A stretch of 64,000 nucleotides of DNA from Molanna angustata (taxonomy: Eukaryota > Arthropoda > Insecta > Trichoptera > Molannidae), in the NCBI GenBank assembly GCA_963576475.1, contig OY754984.1, positions 18,315,215 through 18,379,214 of the forward strand, written 5' to 3'. The notes under the pieces were generated by a model that did no database searches, was not told where the DNA came from, and saw only the letters and a list, made by a program, of their open reading frames with translations. Position 1 is the stretch's first letter. The number at the start of each line of letters is the position of its first letter. Below, piece after piece: positions 22,793-35,699 of the stretch. Position numbers and translations under genes: made by a program.

Positions 22793-23159
22793 TCAATACT
22801 TATTGAAAAAACATATTATGAAGTATAGTTTGGAATACACAAGAATGACATTACTGATATAACATTACTTCCTCAACAGTGCATTCCAGCCACACCCAGG
22901 TCCTAAGAGGTTGTATCAATGATCTTTTTTTTAAATTTCCCTTTTGAATATAGATTCAGATGCAACGAAAATTTCAAAATGGTCATTGAATTGGTCACTA
23001 AAGTTTTTACATATTCTATAAAGCGGTATCCTTAACAAACAAAGGAAAAGAGGTTGTAGGTGAGAGAGAATGGAGGAGGGGTGTCAATTAAGAGCTATTA
23101 CGCAGGTATAACAGCTATAGTCTTTTTTTGATATCGTTATATCATCACATAAGGTGTTA

Positions 23160-23385
23160 CATTAACCTTCTTGATTGTACTTCAAAAGAGGAACTGAGAG
23201 ATTTAGTAGAATGAATGGGAATAGCAAGTGTGGTGTCATCAGCAGGCCAAAGATTCAGACCATGATTTGACAAGATAATAAAAATTTTCTTCAGATATTG
23301 TGGTTAAGTTACAGCGGTGATTTATCTTTAGCCAGCAAAGAAGATTACGGTACGTGGAAACATGATCATATGTAATCAATTGTGA
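23160..23385 (-). pseudogene. Decayed CR1-group LINE fragment
   Basis: Its plus-strand text (TGATTGTACTTCAAAAGAGG, then GGGAATAGCAAGTGTGGTG, then GTGGAAACATGATCATATG) lines up with 13140-13400 of the intact LINE ORF2. It has many small indels and stops, so it is an old copy of the same family. Confidence 0.75.
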
Positions 23386-23454
23386 TCAAAATGCCACAAG
23401 ATCAGTCTGAGAAAAATGAGAATTTTCTATGGTAAATCTATAAATCTGTTATTT

Positions 23455-23930
23455 ACTAGATATAGATAAGGGTTTTTACACGTATTTAGGGCTTACAGTG
23501 GACGTGCACCTTAATTGGAGTTTACATATTGAAAATGTCTGTAATAAATTAAGATCAATTTTAAGTAAATTTTACCATCTTAAATACTGCGTGTCCAGGC
23601 ACAACCTGTACTGTCTGTCTGTACTATGCTATGTCTGGTCGAGTCTATTATTGACTACGGGCTCAGTAGTTACGGACGAACCTACCTATAAAACCTAGGT
23701 ACCTTGATAAAATAAAACAATTACAAATAAGATTTTTTTAAATAATTGCAACAAAACAAACAACTAGACAAACGAAATACTTGGGAATAACAATTGACCA
23801 ATGTTTAAAATGGAAAATGTTTTAATATCTCAATTTTAAGCATGAAATTAAAAAAAATTAATTTCATTTTTCGCTCCATCAGAAATGTTTTACCGAAATC
23901 TGTCATTAAATTCATGTATGTAGTCATTAC
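23455..23930 (+). pseudogene. Two successive LINE reverse-transcriptase fragments
   Basis: The first piece translates to VDVHLNWSLHIENVCNKLRS, then FYHLKYCVS, and, after a shift, ESIIDYGLSSYGRTYL. The second (from ~23770) gives QTKYLGITIDQCLKWKM, then MKLKKINFIFRSIRNVLPKS. Each contains its own Y/TLGxTxD-type start of the thumb domain, so two different elements contributed. Both are broken. Confidence 0.65.
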
Positions 23931-25290
23931 AAAATTTGAACTTCATGTGTCTCAAAAATATTTGTTGAAGTTGATCTATAGGTACTGTTAATATAAATAT
24001 TATATTGAGGATTCCAGATTATTGACGCATGCTCCGAATGATTTCTAGCATTTGTTAATTTTTCTGAATATGTCAAGATATTTTAATGCAGTCGAGTATT
24101 TAATGACAACAAAGTCAACAACTCCACATCAACAAGTTTACACATCTCTAATATTTGAGTGAGAAAACATTAAAAACGTCAAAATATGGCACTATATAAC
24201 CGGGCAAGTCAGGGCTGGCAGTCGACGATAAAACAGCATAACGAATAAAAACACCATTTACCAAACCCAATTTTTGTCTTTGTGTGTTTATTGTGTCACC
24301 ATATATGTATGTTGCCGTTAGCGCAGAATGTATTTTATTACACTAACTTTATACACTTTATATGCAAATGAATAATAAAACGATAATAAAAGAGCGAAAA
24401 AAACTCGCAAAACAATTGTTATTCACTCAAGTGCTGCGCTCAGTTTGAACAAAATGTAAATAGATTAGTTAATTATGCCTTTTATTTATTTATACAGTAC
24501 CAACCGTCGTCAACAGAATAAGGGGGGGCATTTATATCCCTTTTTAACGGTGGTGTGGCAATACCTAGATAATAAATAAGGTGCTTACAGTTAAAAAATA
24601 GAAGAAATCCAAAGACAACTTTCACGGTACCTAGTTGTCAAGTCAATATATTATCAACGACTAACCTCAAAATCTGTACTTTTGAATTATAAAATGAAGA
24701 CAGCGTTTAAATTGAACTCCATTGTTTTACTAGTTAAACTCAAGCACGTTTGGTGTCCATCAAAAATTATCCATTTTTTCAAAGAATGAATACGTTCCTA
24801 ATACGTCTACATACATTAATAAGTTGTCTAGGTTTAATTATTTCCTGTCACAAACTTTTCTCTACAACACTGTTCCACATATAACTATTGAATGAATGAA
24901 TAATTTATTTCCAAAGGTAAAAAAAATACATAATCTACTTTTACTTTATTTTCACACATTTGGAAATTTTACTGCCTCATTAGTCTGTTTTGAGGCAGTA
25001 CTAGTTAAAAATTCTTATGGCTACTCTGCGTTCAGAAGATTGATTTTTCTTCACATAGCTATCATTTATCGTGACGAAGAAGCGTTCGCTTTGAAATTTG
25101 TAGCTAATAAACTCACTTGTAGTTGAAAAAAGGTATTTGTAACAATTATAAAATATAATATTAAAAACGAATATAGAGGAACCAAAACAAAAAACAACGC
25201 ATGTAAATTAATGTTTTTCAATTAATTGAAACAATTGGGCGCATAATGCTTTGATTTTCTAATTCAATTTCGACATATTTCCAAAATTAG
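23931..25290. other. Unassigned AT-rich sequence
   Basis: No gene supported. A T-rich LINE-tail-like start lies at 24480-24500. Confidence 0.4.
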
Positions 25291-25292
25291 AG

Positions 25293-27068
25293 TTTCTGCA
25301 GTTGATGTTTCCAATAATAATGGTGTCAAATTAAGTATATTTGAATCTTTACTTTCAGTAAAAGAGTTTCTGCAATTGATGATTCCAATAATGCTGTGGT
25401 CAAATTAATTATATTTGAATCGTTAATTTCAGTAAAAGAGTTTCTGCAGTTGATGCTTCCAATAATACTGTAGCCAAATTAATTATATTTGTAACGTTAA
25501 TTTCAGTAAAAGAGTTTCTGCAGTTGATGCTTCCAATAATACTGTAGCCAAATTAATTATATTTGTAACGTTAATTTCAGTAAAAGAGTTTCAGCACTTG
25601 ATGCTTCCAATAATACTGTAGCCAAATTAATTATATTTGTAACGTTAATTTCAGTAAAAGAGTTTCTGCAGTTGATGCTTCCAATAATACTGTAGCCAAA
25701 TTAATTATATTTGTAACGTTAATTTCAGTAAAAGAGTTTCTGCAGTTGATGCTTCCAATAATACTGTAGCCAAATTAATTATATTTGTAACGTTAATTTC
25801 AGTAAAAGAGTTTCTGCAGTTGATGCTTCCAATAATACTGTAGCCAAATTAATTATATTTGTAACGTTAATTTCAGTAAAAGAGTTTCTGCAGTTGATGC
25901 TTCCAATAATACTGTAGCCAAATTAATTATATTTGTAACGTTAATTTCAGTAAAAGAGTTTCTGCAGTTGATGCTTCCAATAATACTGTAGCCAAATTAA
26001 TTATATTTGTAACGTTAATTTCAGTAAAAGAGTTTCAGCACTTGATGCTTCCAATAATACTGTAGCCAAATTAATTATATTTGTAACGTTAATTTCAGTA
26101 AAAGAATTTCTGCAGTTGATGCTTCCAATAATACTGTAGCCAAATTAATTATATTTGTAACGTTAATTTCAGTAAAAGAGTTTCTGCAGTTGATGCTTCC
26201 AATAATACTGTAGCCAAATTAATTATATTTGTAACGTTAATTTCAGTAAAAGAGTTTCTGCAGTTGATGCTTCCAATAATACTGTAGCCAAATTAATTAT
26301 ATTTGTAACGTTAATTTCAGTAAAAGAGTTTCTGCAGTTGATGCTTCCAATAATACTGTAGCCAAATTAATTATATTTGTAACGTTAATTTCAGTAAAAG
26401 AGTTTCTGCAGTTGATGCTTCCAATAATACTGTAGCCAAATTAATTATATTTGTAACGTTAATTTCAGTAAAAGAGTTTCTGCAGTTGATGCTTCCAATA
26501 ATACTGTAGCCAAATTAATTATATTTGTAACGTTAATTTCAGTAAAAGAGTTTCTGCAGTTGATGCTTCCAATAATACTGTAGCCAAATTAATTATATTT
26601 GTAACGTTAATTTCAGTAAAAGAGTTTCTGCAGTTGATGCTTCCAATAATACTGTAGCCAAATTAATTATATTTGTAACGTTAATTTCAGTAAAAGAGTT
26701 TCTGCAGTTGATGCTTCCAATAATACTGTAGCCAAATTAATTATATTTGTAACGTTAATTTCAGTAAAAGAGTTTCTGCAGTTGATGCTTCCAATAATAC
26801 TGTAGCCAAATTAATTATATTTGTAACGTTAATTTCAGTAAAAGAGTTTCAGCACTTGATGCTTCCAATAATACTGTAGCCAAATTAATTATATTTGTAA
26901 CGTTAATTTCAGTAAAAGAGTTTCTGCAGTTGATGCTTCCAATAATACTGTAGCCAAATTAATTATATTTGTAACGTTAATTTCAGTAAAAGAGTTTCAG
27001 CACTTGATGCTTCCAATAATACTGTGGTCAAATTAATTATATTTTTATCGTTAATTTCAGTAAAACCA
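25293..27068. repeat. 74-bp satellite, 24 units
   Basis: Units start TTTCTGCAGTTGATGCTTCC and end TTAATTTCAGTAAAAGAG, with an exact 74-bp spacing from 25293 to the end. The first two units and the last are diverged. A variant start (TTTCAGCACTTGATG) recurs at 25589, 26033, 26847 and 26995. The inner units are nearly identical, implying recent homogenisation. Confidence 0.97.
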
Positions 27069-27218
27069 TCCCACAAATAAAGTGCATCTTAAACCTCGTG
27101 GCATCGAATTTAACTCGGAAAGTGCTTAAAACTTAATACTTAACTTGTGAAACTGATGATGAAACTCAAATCGATTTTCTTTTCTTAGACATCGAACATT
27201 TTATATTTGCATATAATA

Positions 27219-29672
27219 TGTCCGATTCAGATTTGCCGACTAAAATTAGTTTTTATACGTCCCGAATAAAATTTTAGTCGCAAACGTCTTAAACCCGTAT
27301 TCTGATTTCGTCTTAAACAATGGCCGACTAAAATGAATTCGCCCGAAAAATTTTAGTCACCGTGAATAAAAACATTTTCGGTGTTGCCGCGACACAAAAA
27401 ATAATATATTCAAGACATTCGAAAATTTATTTCTCTAGCAATATTCAACAGCCTACAAACGTCAAAACCATAGAAAAGAGATTTTATTGTCAAAACTAGT
27501 TAGTGTTTTCTATGGTTAAAACAACGTTTACCTCCAAAACCGAAACATTTCTAATTTGTACGGCGCTATTTGCTATGGATACCTAAGGATAAATCCAAAA
27601 TTAATAGTACAAAGAAGCAGATGGAGTTGATGATTAACTTCGTATCAACGAATAGTGTAATGAGAAATGGAAATATAGTAAATTTATGAAGGTAAGTTAG
27701 ATATGTCAATATAAAGTTTTGCCTTGAAATTTTATAGGTTAAATATGTCGAGCATATCTAGTGATAACTGGAAGAATAGAGAGCCGTATTTATGACGCAT
27801 CACTTGTTATTACATACATCAGGGTAATAACAAGTAACATTCCAAACTGTATCTTTCATTTGAATTCAAATTATTTTTTCATTTTCTACTCATATGACAG
27901 TCATTGCTCAAACTCGTGTTTATTATGTTAGACTGACGGCTTCTTTTATTCAAATGATTAAGACCATTTAATAATTCATGTAATACAATGTTGTTATTTG
28001 TTTTACAGGGAATTCTAGTGACACCAGAGTTGAAAGATTGTGGATCCAGAATGCCAGAGAAATTCAGATTTGGCGATCTCTAACAATCCAGAGTTTAATG
28101 ATGTTTCTCTATCAAGGGACTGAATTATTTTTTTCACTAATAATTGTATTTTTTTGGTGTTTTGATATAGTATAATAACCTTTTTGCATATAATTATTAT
28201 TTGAATGTAAATAGCTACCTGTTCAGATTTTCTTATACCTACCTATAGATCTGTAAAATAAAATGTTTTAAATAGATACATTAGTTATGTGAAAAAGAGA
28301 ATCTGCCTTGCCAAAAAACTATTATGCAGTTTGGCGGAAAATATTATTGTAATTCTTTTTTATAATATACAGAATAAATGAAAAAAATATGCATAAATAA
28401 ATAAATATTATTTTTATAACAATTTACATACTTGTTTTATTTTTCTACAAATTTTCAAAAAAGGTTCTACAAATTAGATACAACAAATTTAATACACATG
28501 TATTTATATTACGATTATTTATTTTATACATACATACAAAATGTGACAAATTTAATATAAGTAAATATATATATTATGATTTTTTTTTAAAGTGATGTGT
28601 CTTCTTATTAAATAACTTCTAGTCCTTGCAACGTGGAAAAAATTGTAAGTATCATCATAAGTAAGTCTGTCGCTATTGCCAATATCTATTTCAATAATGT
28701 CTTCATCTGCAATGAACATAATTTATTTATTTATAGTATACAAATTATTATTCTAACTAAGAATTCCTGTTTTTAGTATCCTGTTGGTTCATCTGGGGCA
28801 TTATTACCCATAATAATAATAATTTAATCCAGTCACATAAGATTTAAAATGAACATAATGGTTTATATAATAACCTAACCTCAAATGACAGACAACTTGT
28901 ATGTGAGATTTTGACTGAAGCCCCAAACTTTAGTAGAACATTGAATATAAATTTTGCTACTTGTAAGAATACTTCATATTAAAATTGATGAAGAATGACC
29001 ATTCTTGGTAGATTTTCATTATTATGATAGATATATAATTTGTAAGTAAGTTTTTTGACAAGTGGAATCTCTAACAATTACTTTTGATAAAATTCGTGTC
29101 ACATCATTAGTTAAAAGCTACAAAAACCAATAACATTTACAACTTTACCTTCTTTATCCATTATCTAGGCAAAGATAATAAAATTCCATTATTTGTGTGG
29201 TCTCTTAAAATATCAACGAAAGTCAAGTTACTTGTACCTATAAATACGTGATGATTATTGTTTGTCATAAATTTGTACAATTAAAAAGTTACCATGTTTA
29301 TTTTTCTTTAGACATGAGTAAAAAAATACGATTTCACAAAATAATTGTTGATAATAATTGAATAAAGTAAAAACAAACAAATAATGGAGCCCTTATCCAG
29401 CGTACGAAATTGTAGACGGATGTCAAACGACCCGCATAAATTTAAGTCATATTTTAAAAGATCGAACGTCTAAGATGCGAACCTGAATACGAAAACGTAC
29501 AAATCAACGGGAAACCGTAGATAAAAGGATTTTATCCGCGCGGTGTGACGTCATGAGATAAAATTAGAGAATCTGAATACCAATTTAATCCCGTATAAAT
29601 TTGGTCAACTTTTTGACATTTCTCATATACTAAATTTCCGTATAAAATTTTTAGTCGAATCTGAATTGGGCC
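27219..29672. mobile_element. DNA-transposon-like element with inverted ends
   Basis: The left end TGTCCGATTCAGATTTGCCG and the reverse complement of the right end (GGCCCAATTCAGATTCGACT) match imperfectly, then continue with ACTAAAA and TTTTATACG blocks. TAATA flanks both sides (27214-27218, 29673-29677) as a target duplication candidate. Inside, 27600-27690 could encode KKQMELMINFVSTNSVMRNG followed by a GTAAGT donor, and 28008 ends a TTTTACAG acceptor. This vaguely recalls the Myb-like second gene of PIF/Harbinger elements. No transposase is visible. Confidence 0.55.
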
Positions 29673-29973
29673 TAATATGTATAAGTTGGGAGTAAGTGGT
29701 GTTTTTTGACAAAATTTGTCAAAAAAAAATCTGCAACATACTTATTGAAAAAATAAGCAAGTCGTAGAAATGTTTTCTCATCTACAGTAAAATATCAGAT
29801 TACATAATTACAATTTCTATACTCAATCCCTAAGAATAAAAATATATCGATCAATACACATATCAATTTCGACGTAAATTTAAATAATATGCTTCTTATT
29901 TATACTGTCAATGGGATTCAACAAAATAAATAATAACTTTTTATTTACATTTAAAAAATTTAAACCACCTGTT

Positions 29974-30170
29974 GACGAGGCGATGAATGTTTATTTTATT
30001 TATTCATCTTTCTGTACATAATATAAAAAATATATTGCACACTAGCGGGCTTATTTCCATTAGGCAATTTCTTCAAACCAACCAGAAAGTGTGTCCGGTT
30101 AAAAAAATTGTGATGCCCCGTTCGTTCTGCCTACCCCGTTAGGGACATGGCTTGATAGTATGTATGCATA
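29974..30170 (+). mobile_element. LINE remnant split by a LINE/SINE-B tail
   Basis: TTGACGAGGCGATGAATGT (29975) and TTCGTTCTGCCTACCCCGTT (30120) are adjacent in the LINE copies at 55390-55470 and 55845-55910. Here ~110 bp intervene, containing TTTATTTATT and the tail motif TTAGGCAATTTCTTC of the CR1-group LINE in reverse orientation. The tail therefore inserted into an older RTE-like remnant. Confidence 0.7.
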
Positions 30171-30885
30171 AATGTTTTATTTTAAATTTTAGGTAAATAA
30201 TAAATTCATAAATTATATGCTATGTTTGCAGAATAATAATACCAAGGCACTAACAATAGCTAATGTTACCAACACAAGACATTGTAATGTGGAAGTTAAA
30301 GGTACCATCCAAGTTAGTTCTTGTTTCAACAATGAATATGAAGACGACTATGATAGCGGAGCGAGTATTTGTTCCCTTTACATATATCTTCGGTGTGAAT
30401 GGCCACCTAATCCGTGACCCTATAACCCGTATGATACCTATCCTATATACCTCACACTTCTTGGGTTGGTAAATGCTGAGATATCTTTTGACACAATACG
30501 CCTGTAATACTTTAGAATAAATATTACCCCGAGGAATACTCAAACAGCGGAGGAAATTTAATTAAACTGTATCATCAACAATATACATATATCCAGACGT
30601 TACATGTTGTGGATCATCAAATTTAACGAAATTTATTCTAATTCAATACCTAATTACAAAAACACAAATGTTCAAAATATTAGATAAATATTTCGTAATT
30701 GCCCCATGTTGGGCGCCATTTTTCTATTAAGGTTTCAAATTTTCTTGTTAATAATTTTTTTCCTACATGAATCGCGAGGGCAATAATCTATTGGTACATT
30801 GAACTATTCTTTCTTGAAAATAGTATTATATAACGGATGTAGACAATTTTATGGATCAGTTTGCAAGATTTCTGTAGTGATTCAC
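30171..30885. other. Unassigned sequence
   Basis: Overlapping short frames on both strands at 30217-30543 have no recognisable product. Confidence 0.4.
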
Positions 30886-30886
30886 T

Positions 30887-30975
30887 GTGTTTTCAGTCCA
30901 GATTTTTGAGATAATTTATTTCCAGAATGTAACAACTTGTTATTGGGTTAGTGTTGAATGAATATTTGACAAACT
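30887..30975 (+). mobile_element. SINE family A fragment
   Basis: It contains GTGTTTTCAGTCCAG, then CCAGAATGTAACAACTTGTT, ATTGGGTTAG and ATATTTGAC in family order. The tRNA-like head is missing. Confidence 0.75.
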
Positions 30976-31199
30976 TTTTAATTGTCGCGAAAATCATTCA
31001 GCAAAATAATAATCATGATCACCAAACATACATTTAGCTTCATTTTTTTAGGCAAACATTGAATAAAAATTTAGTTAAAAAAAGTTTTGCGTCCTAGACA
31101 GCAAAAATCTATCAAATCAATTATTTATTTTATATTATACATTGACACGTTAGATTCGAATTTGCGAAACAAACTTTGGTAGTTACGTTAGTCCGCAAA

Positions 31200-31680
31200 A
31201 AATGGGATCGATGAATAATTTAAAAGAACTGCGAAATATTCCTTCGTGGAAATCCTACCGATGCCATCCGAAATCGAAACATCAATCGATTGTTACAACT
31301 TTACTGTATTATTTACATTTTAAGTGATGGAACTCCAAGTGCGAAACTTTGCGATCGTTCTCAATAATAATAATAATTTCTGTAGAGAAACGGTATCGAC
31401 TTTGACGACAGAGACTTTAGCCGGCAAAGGAGGCGGTGCGCGACGGTGGATTATGTAAATGCGCGCGGCAACCCCGTCTTCATTTAACCCCTTCCCTCAC
31501 AAACATCTCACCCCCAGAAACTTAACCCTATTCATCCCGTTCCTCCCGAACGACTAACTGCTTTCACTCTCATAGCCCCACCTCAACTTGTTCCTCCGAG
31601 CGGAGTATGGTGGCGGAATTATGGGGCCGGATCCTGGCCGATATTAAATTTTGAAAATCGGCATAAGACTCTGTTATGAC
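31200..31680. other. GC-richer unique island
   Basis: Unlike its neighbours this stretch is rich in C and G, with CpG-containing strings such as GCGCGACGG, GCGCGCGGC and GGGGCCGGATCCTGGCCG. A 42-codon ATG frame opens at 31202 (MGSMNNLKELRNIPSWKSYR at its start). I recognise no gene; it could be a promoter, a first exon or a conserved noncoding element. Confidence 0.35.
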
Positions 31681-31689
31681 CTCCTGTTT

Positions 31690-34375
31690 TCACCACACAC
31701 ATGCCTACCTATTCTAACTTAATGCGTAAATAAATCCAACGGCAATATGTAATAATAATCGTAACCTTTCATTAAGAAATGGCTTTCTTATTGGAATGTT
31801 TGCACATACATACATAGTTACCGAAGGGAAAAACTAAACTACATACATATATCACTAAAAGTTACCGAAGGGAAAAAATAAACTATATCACTGAAACTAG
31901 CTATGCTCCAAATTATTTCTCGAAAATCTGAAAGTACCTATGTACATACTATGACGAACATATTTACAGTTTATTAACAATTTTTTTTTTAAAGATGTAG
32001 ATACAGTTGCGATAAACTCCTTCTGTCAAATAATTAGATCTTATATGGTTATTGTAAAGTGCAAATTCCATTTTTATTTGCAAAATGTAGATGAGTACAT
32101 GTTTTTTTTATTTATGTAATATATTTACTCGAGAGTCGATAAGATCTTTATTGGGCGAAACTAACATCATTTTTATAGGAAAATAGTTCTTTGTAAGATC
32201 TTCTTTATTCATAATCTATCAAAATATTTTCTCGCACTTTCCGTGATTTTTTAGTTAATTGCTAAATTTAATTATATTTTTCAGAAACCGCACCACATAA
32301 ATCAGACAATATTTATATTGCTTCTAAGAAAACACAGATACTACAGCCAAATAGATAGCTGATATCTACAAAAGATATTACCCAGAAAATCTGTGAATGT
32401 GGATTATACAATCCACATTTTTCTGTGCCACATAAAGCGATAAATACAAAACACTTTTTTTTCCACACATACAGAATGTCCCTAAAACAGACGTCAAAAC
32501 AAATAGGGCTGATATGGCAGATATCGGATAAGTTGTTACGACCTCGATAAAAATAACATACATAGTTATCGAGCGACAGATATTTTTATAAAACTCGTGG
32601 CTTTTGATAACCTTAGTTGGTGTTTCGAGTGCCAATTGCAAATTTTATTATTTTGTAAATCTGTCTTTTGCTAGACGTTGCCAAAGGACTTGATGTTTTA
32701 AGGTTTAAAGTTTTTCTCAATGGTTATGATTATAATTAGCTAATGTGTTGATCTATCAGCCCTTTTCATTATGACGATGGTTTTAAAGACACTCTGTATA
32801 TATTTTTTCCACGTTGTTTGTCTATCCTTTTTTCATGCACAAATATGAACGATTGTACTTCTTACACAAGGTAAGTTAAGTGCTCGCATATATAATGTAG
32901 CAGGTATGATATGTATCATCAAAGTAATATCCATTACTTCTTCGCATTTTCCTTCCATTTCACCCTCCTCCTCTCCGACCAAATTGATAAGGCATTTATT
33001 TTTATTTTTTCCTCTTGCAAATTCCACGGGAACACCACTAGCGCCCTTTTTGTTCCTCTTTGTGCCATCTCCATATTCTCGGGAGTAAGTGAAAGCTCTT
33101 TCTCAATTCACAAAATGATAATAAGTATGAAAACGCCGCTTCTCCATAAATTATGGTTATAAATTATATTATTCCTCTCTACGCATGTTTTATCCGGGAC
33201 GGTTACGGTGTAATGAACCCGGGCTCTTGTACAGTGTCTATAAATGTAACATTTCAAACGCTTAGATGATCATTATACAATGTAAATATTTCACTTGGTT
33301 GTTCGAGTAATGGAAAAAATAATCGCCAATCTCGCTCAATTCTGACAAGAAAGGACTGTTCAGTTCTGAAATAGATATTTTAGTACGTATAATGTATTTT
33401 TTTTTTCGAAAACACTACATTAACATAGAGTTCAATTTTCTCAGAACAAACATTAAATGCTTTTTTGGCAAATAGATAAAATTAATCATAGAATATTTTT
33501 TTCAAGTTGTCATTGAATATTGTAAAAATTGAAATACCGGAGTAAAATTTAATAAGCAAAAATCTTGAGAGACTACATACAATTGTACGAGTTCGAAAAT
33601 GGGAAGGTCATGTGAAATATTACAAAAAATACACACTCAAATTAGTATCAAAAAATTGTATATCACAATATTTTTTTCACAAGCCAATGGAAATATTTCA
33701 CAATATTTCAATTCATGGAATGTAAGAACAGGAGTAGGCATGCAAGATCAAAAGTCTTGCAATAATCTTGCGATCTTCAAAATACTCTATCAACTTAACA
33801 TTTTTAATTTATAATAAAGAAATTAATTATATCGATATAGGTGTACTCATTATTTTTTCACATTTTTCGCAATAACTTGCCTTTAACAAAAAACTAATAT
33901 ATTTTAGGTATAAAAGTTGCAAGACCTGCAAGACAAAGAATCGGTCAAGATCTCATGAGTGAATACTATAACAGTTAAAAGAGAGCCATTTCAGATCGTC
34001 AATCAACTTTTGAATCCAAAAAGGACTCATTGTGATATGACGCGGGAAATATTCCAGTAAAAATAAGCGGCAAACACACTAGCGCTATTATTAATGGTTG
34101 AAAGTTTCCATAAAATTAAATGGTGATGGTGACTGCGAGAGAGTTAAGGAATTGTCGTCGTTCAATCGGAAGTTGTTAGAAAATGAAACTGTTCATAGCC
34201 ATATCACATACAGGTCACATACCATGCTAACGATTTGCATTGATAACCGATATCACCATTCCAAGCAGAAGATATTATTATTCTCCATATCAACGTGAAA
34301 ACACAGGATCAGACCAAAGAAATATACCTACAATCTTTTTTTTATATACAATATTACAGAATCTGTGATCAGATC
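31690..34375. other. Unassigned sequence
   Basis: AT-rich with some short frames (for example 32378-32641 minus, 32906-33162 plus), none with a recognisable domain. A short direct repeat, GTTACCGAAGGGAAAAA, lies at 31817 and 31861. Confidence 0.4.
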
Positions 34376-34379
34376 TTGC

Positions 34380-34650
34380 AAAATTTTCTTCTTTTCATCA
34401 TCAATCGTCCCACATGATGTTGGGGTTTGCTTTCTGCTTTTTGCGCTTCCACTGTCCTCTGATCTGAACATCCTCCGGGGAAACTACGTTATATAACATA
34501 TCTTGCCTCACCACTTCTACTAACATGTCCGTATCATCTCAATATGTTTTCTTTGATCTTTTCAGATAATTCTTGCACTCCTGGGCTTCCTCGTACGTAA
34601 TTGATTCTTATTTTATCCAGTCTAGTTCTCTGCACGTCCATCTAAGCAAC
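34380..34650 (-). pseudogene. RTE-like LINE fragment
   Basis: Minus-strand pieces read RLDKIRINYVRG, then LSEKIKENILR, then YGHVSRSG, the segment before the C-terminus in RTE-type proteins (IRGS...WYGHV block). Frames are broken. A T-rich tail starts about 34660. Related to 5385-5712. Confidence 0.6.
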
Positions 34651-34654
34651 ATAA

Positions 34655-35060
34655 TATATTTTTTTTTTTATTTTATTAAGTTTACAATAACATATACAAA
34701 ATATAAAACACACAAACTATATAGAAAAGATTCACAGTAAGACAAAACATATTTACCCTTTACTAGAGTGCAAGCACTCGTGTGTAAAGGAGACAATTTA
34801 ATACAGAATACACATAATAATATGAAATATAATTAACTTTTACGTTATGTATAGTAATAATATCATTAGAACATAATTGATCATTACTTTATTACAAAAC
34901 CTATCAGATCACAACAAACCTAATATACAATATTGCTGTTCTTCCCCCACCGCCACCGTTCTGTTTATGGGGACTGAAAATGGCCTTTCGCATAACTCAG
35001 TGCGATGTCTGTAAGCTAAATCTTACAAACATCGCACTTAAACGTGCTAAAGAGTACTAC
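34655..35060 (-). repeat. Probable LINE 3' UTR with hairpin
   Basis: The stretch begins with a T-rich run (an A-tail on the minus strand), followed by AAAACACACAAAC and AAGCACTCGTGTGTAAAGG. At 35001-35037 TGCGATGTCTGTAAG and CTTACAAACATCGCA pair across a 6-base loop. Family not identified. Confidence 0.45.
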
Positions 35061-35690
35061 CTGTAACAAGAAAGAAAAAAAAACAGATGAACGGAAATGA
35101 CTACCGCATGGGTTATTTGGTGATTAAGGATCATTTATAAACTTAGGCCACTGAAGAAGGCTAATCGTTCGCTGAACACCATTCGCATTCGTGATTAAAG
35201 TATATGTAAATTTTATCTCAATTGATTAACTCTATCTAACCTGTTAGAGAAAATAACAATATTTATGTAAATGGAAAAGATCGACTGTGTAAAGTTTTTT
35301 TTTTAATATTAGGCAACCCACCCTTATAAAAGTGATTTGTGCCAAATGGAAGAAAACTGTGTAAAGTTGAGATTATAAAAATCGTAAACATACCAACACA
35401 TTATATCAACCATACCAGGAAAATAAAATTAAAAATGTAGAAAAAAAGGGAATAGATGAATCTTTTTACATTTTTGGGGTATATGTTTATCGGTTTTTTA
35501 TCAGAAGGATTATATTAAATGTGCGTGTTCAAAAATATTTATAATTTAAACATCTACCTCCAAATACGATATTGCAAAATGTCAGTTCAATAAATATTTG
35601 ATATATAATAGATGGTGATGAAGGGTTTCAAATAAAAGATCTACTTACATAATGTTTGTGATGTCAAGGGTCAGGACAAAGTAAACTAAG
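35061..35690. other. Unassigned AT-rich sequence
   Basis: No feature recognised. Confidence 0.4.
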
Positions 35691-35699
35691 AGAAACGCG

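Noticed and set aside
25293..27068. Repeated TTAATTTCAG / GTAAAAG strings as serial splice sites of a repetitive exon
   Set aside because: The 74-bp unit is not a multiple of 3 and no open frame persists; the strings are simply part of the satellite unit.
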